Below, piece by piece: positions 26,708 through 35,332 of a stretch of 64,000 bases of DNA. The position numbers were made by a program, and so were the translations under genes. Source of the DNA: an uncultured Prevotellaceae bacterium (GTDB lineage: Bacteria; Bacteroidota; Bacteroidia; Bacteroidales; Bacteroidaceae). The stretch is taken from positions 124,001-188,000 of the forward strand of contig CAMVOK010000001.1 in NCBI GenBank assembly GCA_947169115.1, read 5' to 3'. The notes under the pieces were generated by a model. That model searched no databases, was not told the origin of the DNA, and saw nothing but the letters and a program-made list of their open reading frames with translations. Position 1 is the stretch's first letter, and every line of letters begins with the position of its first letter.

Positions 26708-26735
26708 CACAGAAAACATACATATACGAAGTAAT

Positions 26736-27926
26736 ATGGAACACGAGAAAAACCCTTTTGTCGTATCTGGTAAAATACAGCCTGAATACTTTTGCGACCG
26801 TGTTAGCGAGAGCCGTCACCTTGTAAAGTCATTGCTTAATGGCAATCATCTTGTACTCATCTCCCCTCGTCGTATGGGCAAGACAGGTTTGATACGCTTT
26901 TGTTATGAAAAGCCGGAACTAAGGGACAATTACAATACCTTCTTCATCGACATCCTACATACTACCAGCCTGCGGGAATTTACATATCTCTTTGGACGAC
27001 AGATATACGAAACCCTATTGCCCCGTAGTAAGAAAATGCTTCTGGCCTTTGTACAGACTATGAAATCCCTCAGTGCCCAGTTCGGCTTCGACCCTGTCAC
27101 CAATATGCCCACCTTCAACCTGGAACTGGGCGACATTACTCATCCAGAACTCACATTAGAAGAAATCTTTACATACTTAGAGAAGACAGACATACCCAGT
27201 ATCATAGCTTTCGATGAGTTCCAGCAAGTGGCAAACTATCCTGAGAAGAACATTGAAGCCTTGTTGCGCACTCACATTCAGCACCTCTCCAATGCACAAT
27301 TCATATTTGCGGGCAGTGAATACCATATCATGCAGGAGATGTTCCTCTCGGCCAAGCGACCCTTCTACAACAGTGCAGACACACTGGAACTTAAGGCTAT
27401 CGATTTAGAGGAATATACGCGCTTTGTCGTCCATCACATGGCCAATGCAGAGCGTACCATATCTGCATCGGACATTCACAAAGTTTACCACCTTTTCCGT
27501 GGCAATACCTACGCCATGCAAAAAACCATGAACGAGGTATTTACACTCGTCGGAAAAGGAGACACCATAGATACTACTGACCTTGTTCAAGCCATCAACA
27601 ATGTCATAGATTCCAAAGAAGCACTCTTTCGTGAGCAGCTCTCCAACATTCCCGACAAATACAAACCCGTGCTCTATGCCATTGCACAAGAGGGAGAGGT
27701 CAGTCAGCCCACTTCCTCACACTTCATCCGCGGTCATAAACTACCGTCTGCCAGTGCTTCACAATATGCCGTCCGCCAGCTTCTGGAAAGCGGCATCATC
27801 ACGCGTCTTGCCGGTCGCTACTCCCTCAACGAGCATTTCTTCTGTCTTTGGATAAACCGTCTCTATGGCAAGCAAACTCTGGCACAGATGCTGGAGTCTG
27901 TACACGATATCGGCCCCGAAAGTTAG
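26736..27926 (+). CDS. AAA-type P-loop ATPase (archaeal ATPase/ATPase_2 family)
   Basis: A 396-residue cytoplasmic ATPase. It starts MEHEKNPFVVSGKIQPEYFCDR. The Walker A is SPRRMGKTGL (residues 43-52), the variant P-loop with Pro-Arg-Arg typical of the ATPase_2 family; Walker B is IIAFDEFQQV. FAGSEYHIMQEMF (sensor region) and a C-terminal winged helix (ASQYAVRQLLESGIITRLAGRYSLN split) follow. The start and VSPRRMGKT pattern recur in many Bacteroidales copies of unknown role. It is convergent with the caspase island and ends at a shared hairpin. Confidence 0.85.
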   Translation: MEHEKNPFVVSGKIQPEYFCDRVSESRHLVKSLLNGNHLVLISPRRMGKTGLIRFCYEKPELRDNYNTFFIDILHTTSLREFTYLFGRQIYETLLPRSKKMLLAFVQTMKSLSAQFGFDPVTNMPTFNLELGDITHPELTLEEIFTYLEKTDIPSIIAFDEFQQVANYPEKNIEALLRTHIQHLSNAQFIFAGSEYHIMQEMFLSAKRPFYNSADTLELKAIDLEEYTRFVVHHMANAERTISASDIHKVYHLFRGNTYAMQKTMNEVFTLVGKGDTIDTTDLVQAINNVIDSKEALFREQLSNIPDKYKPVLYAIAQEGEVSQPTSSHFIRGHKLPSASASQYAVRQLLESGIITRLAGRYSLNEHFFCLWINRLYGKQTLAQMLESVHDIGPES

Positions 27927-27947
27927 TAACTATAATAACATATCATT

Positions 27948-27979
27948 AAGCGGCACGAGGAGCAATCCTCGTGCCGCTT
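27948..27979. terminator. Strong hairpin between convergent genes
   Basis: AAGCGGCACGAGG pairs perfectly with CCTCGTGCCGCTT around a 6-base loop. It lacks a long T tail but sits exactly between convergent stops. Confidence 0.75.
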
Positions 27980-27999
27980 GGGTTGTATATATGATGATA

Positions 28000-29523
28000 T
28001 TATTCCAGCAGTATCACCTTGGCGGTGGCATTATCCATGTCGGGCATAGTCATTCCGACGGGAGCACCGATATAAGTGGGGTCGCAAACCACATATCGTT
28101 CTCCGTTCAGTTGAATATAATCACCTTTAACATCCTCGGTGAACTTTACGGCCATAGCCAGATGGCCGGGATAATAAACGAGGATGACTTTCAGTCCCAG
28201 CAGGTCGCGCACCAAACGTGACAGAAATATAGAACGGTCCTCGCAGTCACAATAGGGATAGAACAAGGTTTCTTCTGCAAAGAAAGCACGGTCGTCGCCC
28301 CACACCTTGTCGTCATATTCATAAACGAAGGCCGTCTGCGTAAAGTTCAGCAGTCTTTCCATCGCTTCTTTCTGACTTATCCCTTTTATCTTCTCCTGCA
28401 AGGCAGGGTAGAGCGATTTCGCAACGTCCTCTGCCATTGGCGTATTGGCGTAAAGTGCCCAGCGTGTCATGAAATTATCTCCGAGTTTCGATGACGGATA
28501 GGTGTTATAGAAGTCCATGAGATTCTGGTTTACGCATGTCTTTACCGAAACACCGGGGTATTCCTCTGAAGTCAGAGTCCTTGTTTGTGACGGACGGTAA
28601 GCCAGTGACTGTTTGTTTGTAATAAGCAGGGACAGGGGCTCCTCATCGGGGAACGAAGCTCCGCAGATTTCCATGCTCTTCTCCTTGCAGTCGAAGGGAT
28701 AGAATCTCTCATCGTCAATCATGAAATAGGATAGATCGTATATTTCGTGTCGGGATGCATATAGCATGTAGAGCTTGTTCCCTGTCATGCCCAGTCTCAT
28801 TTCATAGCCCGACTGACAATAGACGAATGCCATCAGCAGCGAAGCCTCATTTCCCTTTCCCATACAGGCCTCTGCCATCTTTTGTAGCATCAGCAGGTAT
28901 GTCCAGTCGCTCAATCCCCTCTCGATGCGAAGTTCCAGACAGTCGCGAATGGTGTTGTTGTAGTCTTCTGTAGCCATTCTTTCCCACGTTTTCGCAATGG
29001 TATTGGGTTGGCAATCTGGTAGCGTAAACCGTTGCCCGTCGTTGAATCGTACCTTCATGTCAGTACCGAAAAGGACGAAGCTGACCCATGTCGGTTCTGG
29101 CTGAGCCTGTTCCTTGATGGGTGCTACGGGTAGTGGCTGCGGTTCGGGTTGTGGTGGGGTCACCACTTCGTCTATCACTATGGGAGTATTCTCTACTGGC
29201 TTCCCTTTGTCTTCCTTTGGCCGTATTACGGGAGGTCGTTCCTCCTCCTTTGGCTTCTTTACGGCAGGCAATATCTGGTACTCCTCCCACGCCTTTCTCA
29301 CGAAGTCTGCATATTCCTGGTTGGCCTTCTGTCGGAAGTCCTCATATTCCTTCTCTGCATTCCGTTTGAATGCTTCGTAGGCATCGCGGAATGTATTTTG
29401 TGCCCATACCGAATGGGTACAACTGGCAAAGAAGAATATAACGGATAAGATTAGGCGTTGTCGTCCTTGACAAGACCTGTGATTACGTCCACCAGTTCGT
29501 GGGCAGGTTCTACGATTGTGCAT
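28000..29523 (-). CDS. Secreted transglutaminase-like protein
   Basis: A 507-residue protein. The N-terminus has a hydrophobic export segment (LILSVIFFFASCTHSVWAQ) preceded by about 24 basic residues, so the start is uncertain. Next comes a charged coiled-coil-like stretch (YEAFKRNAEKEYEDFRQKA) and a Pro/Glu/Lys linker (residues about 85-150). The C-terminal 110 residues contain a plausible transglutaminase triad: Cys in YCDCEDRSIF, His in YPGHLAMAV, and Asp in YVVCDPTY. It is the last gene of the minus-strand LRR-caspase cluster. Peptidase activity is inferred from family; the substrate is unknown. Confidence 0.75.
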   Translation of the reverse strand: MHNRRTCPRTGGRNHRSCQGRQRLILSVIFFFASCTHSVWAQNTFRDAYEAFKRNAEKEYEDFRQKANQEYADFVRKAWEEYQILPAVKKPKEEERPPVIRPKEDKGKPVENTPIVIDEVVTPPQPEPQPLPVAPIKEQAQPEPTWVSFVLFGTDMKVRFNDGQRFTLPDCQPNTIAKTWERMATEDYNNTIRDCLELRIERGLSDWTYLLMLQKMAEACMGKGNEASLLMAFVYCQSGYEMRLGMTGNKLYMLYASRHEIYDLSYFMIDDERFYPFDCKEKSMEICGASFPDEEPLSLLITNKQSLAYRPSQTRTLTSEEYPGVSVKTCVNQNLMDFYNTYPSSKLGDNFMTRWALYANTPMAEDVAKSLYPALQEKIKGISQKEAMERLLNFTQTAFVYEYDDKVWGDDRAFFAEETLFYPYCDCEDRSIFLSRLVRDLLGLKVILVYYPGHLAMAVKFTEDVKGDYIQLNGERYVVCDPTYIGAPVGMTMPDMDNATAKVILLE

Positions 29524-29568
29524 AGTTCTATCTCTAATCCATGTAATTTTCGTAATCTGTGTTATAGA

Positions 29569-31764
29569 TTATCTCAGTTTCAGCCCTTTCCAAGTCTCCA
29601 TCATGGCAGTGGAAGGCACGATGGTCGGGGTCTGGCTCTTGCGGTTGATGACGACTGACTGCTGTTGTACGTTTGTCTGGATGTATTCGCCCAGTTCGCC
29701 CAGCGTGCAGTCGCCTTTGGTTTCCTGTAGTTTCTTCAGGAGGAAGTAGGTGAACATACCATGTCCTTTTTCCTGATAGGGATAGGCTGTCTCGTCACCT
29801 GTGGCAGCGGAGAACACAACCATGTTTCCCTGCGGCGCACTGGCCTTGGCCTTGATGGCTACGCCACGGGCGGAGGCAAGCATTCCTTCGCCACGCTGAC
29901 TGCCGGAGAAACAGGCATCCATGAAGACCACAACATTCTTTGCCCCCATCTCTCCCAGTTCCTTGTACAGGCGACTCACGGGATAGCAAGCTTCCGTCTG
30001 TTGCCCGTCGGCATCCACGGGCAGCAGATAGGCGTCCTTGGTGGCTTCGTTGGGCACACCGTGACCAGCATAGTAGAAGATAACGTTCACGTCCCCCTTA
30101 TAAGCCTCGGCAATGCTGCGGATGTCGTCCATTGCCGTCAGCATGGTACCGAATGTGGCGTTGTTGTATTGTCGCACGTTGTTTGCGGGCATTCCCAATG
30201 TCTTCTGGCAGTATTCGGCAAATATCTTTGCGTCGTTGGCAGCGTAGGGCACCTGTGCCACCTGTGTATATCGCTCGTTGCCGACAATCACGGCAAAGGT
30301 CTTCGTGTTGCCAGTCACTCCCGACGGGATGTTCTGGTCGATGGTCTTGTCTATAGCCACAGGCTTCTGTGCCACATTCTGTCTCGGTTGGTTGGCCAGA
30401 GGAATTTCCACTTCGGGCAGGTCAATGTCGATGGTGGTTGCTGCCAGTTCCGTGGAGGACTGTTCTGCGTGGTACGTCTTTCCATTCAGGTTTACGGTCA
30501 GGTCATTTACCTGCAGTCCGTCTTCCGTGGCGATATAGGTAGCATCGAAGGTCGCATTCTTGAAGTTTGCCTTGAATGTGGGTGCTTCTGAAAGGGGAAT
30601 CTTCACGAACTTCTTCCCATAATTACTTTCCAGGGGATACAACCCGTAGTCAGCATCGTAGTTCCCAATCTCCATCTTCAGAGGGTTCTTTTTTGTGTAT
30701 TCCTTTATGGCCTCCTGCATCAACTCCTCTATTTTCTTCTGCTGGTTTTCCTTTGTTACGCGGGCCTGATATTGTGCATTTGTTTCATATTCTTTCTTTT
30801 TCTGCCACTCCTTTACTTTAGGAATTATATATCCATCTGAGAAATAAGAAAACTTACTTTTAAAATTAGCAGGAACTTTATAAAAAGCATATTCTCCAAC
30901 TCCAATATTTGAGTGCATACCTTTTATCGTATATAGGTTCGTGCAGTCACTGAACGCAGATTTGCCGATGCTTGTCACACTGTTGCCGATGGTGACGGAT
31001 GTCAGGCCACTGCATTTATAGAACGCAAGTTCGCCAATGTTTGTCACGCTGTTGCCGATGGTGACGGATGTCAGGCCACTGCATTTATAGAACGCAAGTT
31101 CGCCAATGTTTGTCACGCTGTTGGGTATGGTGACGGAGGTCAGGCCACTGCATTCATAGAACGCATATTCGCCAATGCTTGTCACGCTGTTGGGTATGGT
31201 GACGGAGGTCAGGCCACTGCATTCAGAGAACGCCCAATTGCCAATGCTTGTCACGCTGTTGGGTATGGTGACGGATGTCAGGCCACTGCAACCATAGAAC
31301 GCATATTCGCCAATGCTTGTCACGCTGTTGGGTATGGTGACGGAGGTTAGGCCACGGCAATTGCTGAACGCACAATTGCCAATGCTTGTCACGCTGTTGG
31401 GTATGGTGACGGATGTCAGGCCTGTGCATTCCCGAAACGCATTTCTGCCGATGCTTGTCATGCTGTTGGGGATGGTGACGGATGTCAGACGCCAACAATA
31501 TTTGAACGCATATTCGCCAATGTTTGTCACGCTGTATTCCTTGGATTTATACGTTATTTTGGGAGGAATTGTAACGTTTCCAGAGTAGGTAGCATTATTC
31601 CATTTTTTATAAGTTACTTCTGCCGTCATGTCCTGTTGATTCAGCAGATAATAAAGTTCTCCAATTTTTATTGGCTTACCTGCGTTCGCCACAGCGGTGC
31701 TTATAAACATTGCGATACCCACAGCGAGACGTAAGAAAAAGTGATTAAGTGTTTTTGTTCTCAT
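29569..31764 (-). CDS. Secreted BspA-type LRR protein with caspase-like domain, copy 2
   Basis: A 731-residue protein with a signal peptide (AVGIAMFISTAVANA). About eight 23-residue BspA-type leucine-rich repeats (consensus CSGLTSVTIPNSVTSIG) lie at about 85-270, followed by a charged linker (KKEYETNAQYQARVT). The C-terminal caspase/peptidase C14 domain runs from about 490 to 720 (TFAVIVGNERY). The catalytic dyad is His568 in YYAGHG and Cys618 in MDACFSG, both intact. Known LRR_5 domains mediate surface binding, so a binding-triggered protease is a reasonable inference. Its 3' 1.2 kb is almost identical to the next gene upstream. Confidence 0.9.
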   Translation of the reverse strand: MRTKTLNHFFLRLAVGIAMFISTAVANAGKPIKIGELYYLLNQQDMTAEVTYKKWNNATYSGNVTIPPKITYKSKEYSVTNIGEYAFKYCWRLTSVTIPNSMTSIGRNAFRECTGLTSVTIPNSVTSIGNCAFSNCRGLTSVTIPNSVTSIGEYAFYGCSGLTSVTIPNSVTSIGNWAFSECSGLTSVTIPNSVTSIGEYAFYECSGLTSVTIPNSVTNIGELAFYKCSGLTSVTIGNSVTNIGELAFYKCSGLTSVTIGNSVTSIGKSAFSDCTNLYTIKGMHSNIGVGEYAFYKVPANFKSKFSYFSDGYIIPKVKEWQKKKEYETNAQYQARVTKENQQKKIEELMQEAIKEYTKKNPLKMEIGNYDADYGLYPLESNYGKKFVKIPLSEAPTFKANFKNATFDATYIATEDGLQVNDLTVNLNGKTYHAEQSSTELAATTIDIDLPEVEIPLANQPRQNVAQKPVAIDKTIDQNIPSGVTGNTKTFAVIVGNERYTQVAQVPYAANDAKIFAEYCQKTLGMPANNVRQYNNATFGTMLTAMDDIRSIAEAYKGDVNVIFYYAGHGVPNEATKDAYLLPVDADGQQTEACYPVSRLYKELGEMGAKNVVVFMDACFSGSQRGEGMLASARGVAIKAKASAPQGNMVVFSAATGDETAYPYQEKGHGMFTYFLLKKLQETKGDCTLGELGEYIQTNVQQQSVVINRKSQTPTIVPSTAMMETWKGLKLR
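30955..31530 (-). repeat. 69-bp tandem repeats encoding the LRRs of copy 2
   Basis: Eight 69-bp units of high nucleotide similarity (for example CACGCTGTTGGGTATGGTGA recurs) encode the 23-residue LRRs. Such arrays can gain or lose units by recombination. Confidence 0.85.
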
Positions 31765-31849
31765 GATTGCAATTTCTTTCTGAATTTGTTATTTCTGCAT
31801 TTCCTCCTAAAAAAAACTCACGTTAATCTTAGTAATCTGTGTGTTTAGA

Positions 31850-33946
31850 TTATCTCAGTTTTAGGTCTTTCCAAGTCTCCATCATGGCAGTGGAAGGCAC
31901 GATGGTCGGGGTCTGGCTCTTGCGGTTGATGACGACTGACTGCTGTTGTACGTTTGTCTGGATGTATTCGCCCAGTTCGCCCAGCGTGCAGTCGCCTTTG
32001 GTTTCCTGTAGTTTCTTCAGGAGGAAGTAGGTGAACATACCATGTCCTTTTTCCTGATAGGGATAGGCTGTCTCGTCACCTGTGGCAGCGGAGAACACAA
32101 CCATGTTTCCCTGCGGCGCACTGGCCTTGGCCTTGATGGCTACGCCACGGGCGGAGGCAAGCATTCCTTCGCCACGCTGACTGCCGGAGAAACAGGCATC
32201 CATGAAGACCACAACATTCTTTGCCCCCATCTCTCCCAGTTCCTTGTACAGGCGACTCACGGGATAGCAAGCTTCCGTCTGTTGCCCGTCGGCATCCACG
32301 GGCAGCAGATAGGCGTCCTTGGTGGCTTCGTTGGGCACACCGTGACCAGCATAGTAGAAGATAACGTTCACGTCCCCCTTATAAGCCTCGGCAATGCTGC
32401 GGATGTCGTCCATTGCCGTCAGCATGGTACCGAATGTGGCGTTGTTGTATTGTCGCACGTTGTTTGCGGGCATTCCCAATGTCTTCTGGCAGTATTCGGC
32501 AAATATCTTTGCGTCGTTGGCAGCGTAGGGCACCTGTGCCACCTGTGTATATCGCTCGTTGCCGACAATCACGGCAAAGGTCTTCGTGTTGCCAGTCACT
32601 CCCGACGGGATGTTCTGGTCGATGGTCTTGTCTATAGCCACAGGCTTCTGTGCCACATTCTGTCTCGGTTGGTTGGCCAGAGGAATTTCCACTTCGGGCA
32701 GGTCAATGTCGATGGTGGTTGCTGCCAGTTCCGTGGAGGACTGTTCTGCGTGGTACGTCTTTCCATTCAGGTTTACGGTCAGGTCATTTACCTGCAGTCC
32801 GTCTTCCGTGGCGATATAGGTAGCATCGAAGGTCGCATTCTTGAAGTTTGCCTTGAATGTGGGTGCTTCTGAAAGGGGAATCTTCACGAACTTCTTCCCA
32901 TAATTACTTTCCAGGGGATACAACCCGTAGTCAGCATCGTAGTTCCCAATCTCCATCTTCAGAGGGTTCTTTTTTGTGTATTCCTTTATGGCCTCCTGCA
33001 TCAACTCCTCTATTTTCTTCTGCTGGTTTTCCTTTGTCACGCGGGCCTGATATTGTGCATTTGTTTCATATTCTCCTTTTCTCTGCCACTCATTTACTTT
33101 AGGGATTATATATTCATACGAGAAATAAGAAAATGTACTTTTATAATCAACAGGAACATTATAAAAAGCATCATATCCAACTTTAATATTCGCGCGCATA
33201 CCTTTTATCGTACGTAGGTTCTTGCAACCAGAGAACGCATCATTTCCTATGCTTGTCACTCTGTTACCGATGGTGACGGAAGTGAGTGTTTCTTTTCCAT
33301 AAAATGGAGACCAACCATAATCAAAGCCGCCATTATAGGTAATATTACGTCCCAAATACAAGGTCTCCAATGGACAGTAATGAAATAAGCCTTTTCCTCT
33401 TTCTGATAATCTTTTGTCTGTATATCCCAGCGACAACTGAGATTCTCCGTCCTCAAATACAAGATTTTTCAAACCCCTACATCCATCGAACGCATAATTG
33501 CCAATGTTTGTCACGCTGTTGGGGATGCTGACGGAGATCAGGCCAGTGCACCAAAAGAACGCATATTCGCCAATGTTTGTCACGCTGTTGGGTATGGTGA
33601 CGGAGGTCAGGCCTGTGCAACCCCAAAACGCCCAATTGCCAATGCTTGTCACGCTGTTGGGTATGGTGACGGATGTCAGGCCACTGCATTCAGAGAACGC
33701 ATATCCGCCAATGCTTGTCACGCTGTATTCCTTGGATTTATACGTTATTTTGGGAGGAATTGTAACGTTTCCAGAGTTGTGATACCCTTTTGGGTGGGTT
33801 ACTTCTGCCGTCATGTCCTGTTGATTCAGCAGATAATAAAGTCCCCCTATCTTAACCTTTTGACCATATCCCATAGATGCCGCCATCAACATTGTGACCA
33901 CCAATGTCAGTCGAAATATGTTCTGCATAAATTTTTTATTTTTCAT
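31850..33946 (-). CDS. Secreted BspA-type LRR protein with caspase-like domain, copy 1
   Basis: A 698-residue paralogue of the gene at 29569-31764. It has a signal peptide (TLVVTMLMAASMGYGQ) and a first group of about four LRRs. These are interrupted by a non-repeat segment (FEDGESQLSLGYTDKRLS), then further LTSVTIGNRVTSIG repeats follow. The linker and caspase domain are the same as in copy 2, with His535 (YYAGHG) and Cys585 (MDACFSG). From about residue 290 to the end it matches copy 2 nearly perfectly (one residue change near the C-terminus, WKDLKLR against WKGLKLR). Its start overlaps the 122-aa gene by 11 bases, suggesting translational coupling. Confidence 0.9.
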   Translation of the reverse strand: MKNKKFMQNIFRLTLVVTMLMAASMGYGQKVKIGGLYYLLNQQDMTAEVTHPKGYHNSGNVTIPPKITYKSKEYSVTSIGGYAFSECSGLTSVTIPNSVTSIGNWAFWGCTGLTSVTIPNSVTNIGEYAFFWCTGLISVSIPNSVTNIGNYAFDGCRGLKNLVFEDGESQLSLGYTDKRLSERGKGLFHYCPLETLYLGRNITYNGGFDYGWSPFYGKETLTSVTIGNRVTSIGNDAFSGCKNLRTIKGMRANIKVGYDAFYNVPVDYKSTFSYFSYEYIIPKVNEWQRKGEYETNAQYQARVTKENQQKKIEELMQEAIKEYTKKNPLKMEIGNYDADYGLYPLESNYGKKFVKIPLSEAPTFKANFKNATFDATYIATEDGLQVNDLTVNLNGKTYHAEQSSTELAATTIDIDLPEVEIPLANQPRQNVAQKPVAIDKTIDQNIPSGVTGNTKTFAVIVGNERYTQVAQVPYAANDAKIFAEYCQKTLGMPANNVRQYNNATFGTMLTAMDDIRSIAEAYKGDVNVIFYYAGHGVPNEATKDAYLLPVDADGQQTEACYPVSRLYKELGEMGAKNVVVFMDACFSGSQRGEGMLASARGVAIKAKASAPQGNMVVFSAATGDETAYPYQEKGHGMFTYFLLKKLQETKGDCTLGELGEYIQTNVQQQSVVINRKSQTPTIVPSTAMMETWKDLKLR

Positions 33947-34304
33947 GATTGCAATTTCTTTCTGAATTTGTTATTTCTGCATTTCCTCCTAAAAGTGTGA
34001 TAAAACCGACTAATATACTACCAGATTCACGGTATGCATCCCAAGCTTTGTCTTTGTGCTCCTTTCTTAAACGTTGCGTTGCCATCCATGCTTGAGGACC
34101 ATGTGGGAATTTTGTTGCAGCACAGATAGCATTCCATATAATATGAATTAATAATTCTACTACAAAACCTCCACCATAAACTAAAGTCCACATTAAAAAA
34201 TCTTTTTTCTTTGTTCTCTTTGCTGTGTAAACATACGTATGGTTTAGATAATTTGAGGTATGGGACGGTATATAAGGTTTTAATGAACTTTTTTCAATAC
34301 TCAT
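33936..34304 (-). CDS. Small membrane protein of the caspase cluster
   Basis: A 122-residue protein with one strong membrane segment (LMWTLVYGGGFVVELLIHIIW) and a second weaker one near the end (GSILVGFITLLGG). Basic segments surround them. I do not recognise the family. It overlaps the 135-aa gene upstream by 4 bases and the LRR-caspase gene downstream by 11 bases. A 48-bp fossil of a paralogue lies at 26304-26351, and its last codons also survive upstream of the second LRR-caspase gene. Confidence 0.7.
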   Translation of the reverse strand: MSIEKSSLKPYIPSHTSNYLNHTYVYTAKRTKKKDFLMWTLVYGGGFVVELLIHIIWNAICAATKFPHGPQAWMATQRLRKEHKDKAWDAYRESGSILVGFITLLGGNAEITNSERNCNHEK

Positions 34305-34708
34305 AGAATAAATGATTTAACTAAAATAAATAATAGGATGACCATAAATCCTGCTATCTTCACATATTTATTATATGACTCATATCTCAACAAATCATAC
34401 GAACTCTTTTCTATTTCATAATTAAGAAGTGAATTGATTCTCTTGTCATCCGATATTTTAGACTTTAATTGTTCAATATTATACTTAGCTTTTCGTTCAT
34501 TTTTTGCGATATACAAATAGCATACGATTAGGAATAGAATTAAAATAGAGAAAACCACATATATAAGATTATCTAAATGTTTGAGGCATTCGTCCATCAC
34601 AAAGACTGGAATAGAAGCCAAAATAATGACAATAATATTATCGGTGTATCCAGTCATGCCCTTTGAGATGTGAAGACTAAAAGTATCTTCATTATTATTT
34701 GTTTTCAT
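34301..34708 (-). CDS. Small membrane protein with coiled coil
   Basis: A 135-residue protein. Two hydrophobic segments (NIIVIILASIPVFVM and LIYVVFSILILFLIVCYLYI) are followed by a charged helix (KNERKAKYNIEQLKSKIS), then a C-terminal hydrophobic segment (VKIAGFMVILLFILVKSFIL). Composition is AT-rich compared with housekeeping neighbours. The family is not recognised. It overlaps both flanking genes, so all three small proteins are probably made together. Confidence 0.65.
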   Translation of the reverse strand: MKTNNNEDTFSLHISKGMTGYTDNIIVIILASIPVFVMDECLKHLDNLIYVVFSILILFLIVCYLYIAKNERKAKYNIEQLKSKISDDKRINSLLNYEIEKSSYDLLRYESYNKYVKIAGFMVILLFILVKSFIL

Positions 34709-35306
34709 TTATTGAATATTTATGTTCATATTTTTGAAATAGTTCATTTAGCTGCATTTCCACTTCTTTCTGTTCTTTTTCACTTATTGTTCCTGTTTTC
34801 ATCTTGTCAATCAGGGAATTGTATAAGGATTTCTCCTCTTTATCCATAGATTTAATGATTTTGTTGATTGCCTTCCATTCTCTTTTTAGCTCATCTTTAT
34901 GTTGCTTCGTTTCTTCTAAAATGTTTTTAACATCTTCTTTATTTACATTTTCTATCCTCTTTCCATTGCTCACGAGATAATATGTAGCCCATCCCAGTGT
35001 TTCTGTTGTTACTGCCGTCGCTATGGCGTTTGCTGCATTGCCTACAAAAGGAATCCATTTAATACAGAATATTGCTCCTCGTGTACCAAGATAGAAACCT
35101 GCGAAAGTTCCAAGGAAAGCAAAAGCAGTACCGACTTCAACCGGTTGTCCGTATTGTCTTGCTATTGCAATAATCATTGTGATAGTAAGTGCTGTTAATG
35201 TTGCTTCATCGCCCATCATTGTTTGCGACAATGTAGCAGCAGCCACAGCGTGGGCAAAAGCGAATCCATGAATAATCACATGGGTGTTTCTTTTTTGGGG
35301 ATCCAT
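34695..35306 (-). CDS. DUF697-like membrane protein
   Basis: A 203-residue protein. Residues 10-110 are a glycine/alanine-rich helical membrane region: HAVAAATLSQTMMGDEATL, TALTITMIIAIARQYG, and KWIPFVGNAANAIATAV. This spacing resembles DUF697 domains, which are known at the ends of some membrane-associated GTPases. The C-terminal 90 residues form a charged coiled coil (EETKQHKDELKREWKAIN). It overlaps the 135-aa gene by 14 bases. The DUF697 assignment is by pattern only. Confidence 0.6.
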   Translation of the reverse strand: MDPQKRNTHVIIHGFAFAHAVAAATLSQTMMGDEATLTALTITMIIAIARQYGQPVEVGTAFAFLGTFAGFYLGTRGAIFCIKWIPFVGNAANAIATAVTTETLGWATYYLVSNGKRIENVNKEDVKNILEETKQHKDELKREWKAINKIIKSMDKEEKSLYNSLIDKMKTGTISEKEQKEVEMQLNELFQKYEHKYSINENK

Positions 35307-35332
35307 AGTTTTTAGTTTTGCATTATAATTTA

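Larger units (their letters stand above)
26238..26735. other. 498-bp gap with gene fossils and an inverted repeat
   Basis: No intact gene is convincing. The gap holds a fossil of the 122-residue membrane protein gene (26304-26351), an inverted repeat (26369-26407), a 63-codon minus-strand open frame of unknown origin (26462-26653; ARIKDNNERMREVGGYANK), and the promoter of the ATPase gene. Confidence 0.6.

Noticed and set aside
29460..29590. Short frame ending TGLVKDDNA overlapping the start of the transglutaminase-like gene
   Set aside because: It is bounded by stops after 36 codons and has no start codon, so it is not supported as a gene fragment.
31223..31588. Open frames on both strands over the LRR arrays
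   Set aside because: They are by-products of 69-bp repeats and show no start signals or family resemblance.
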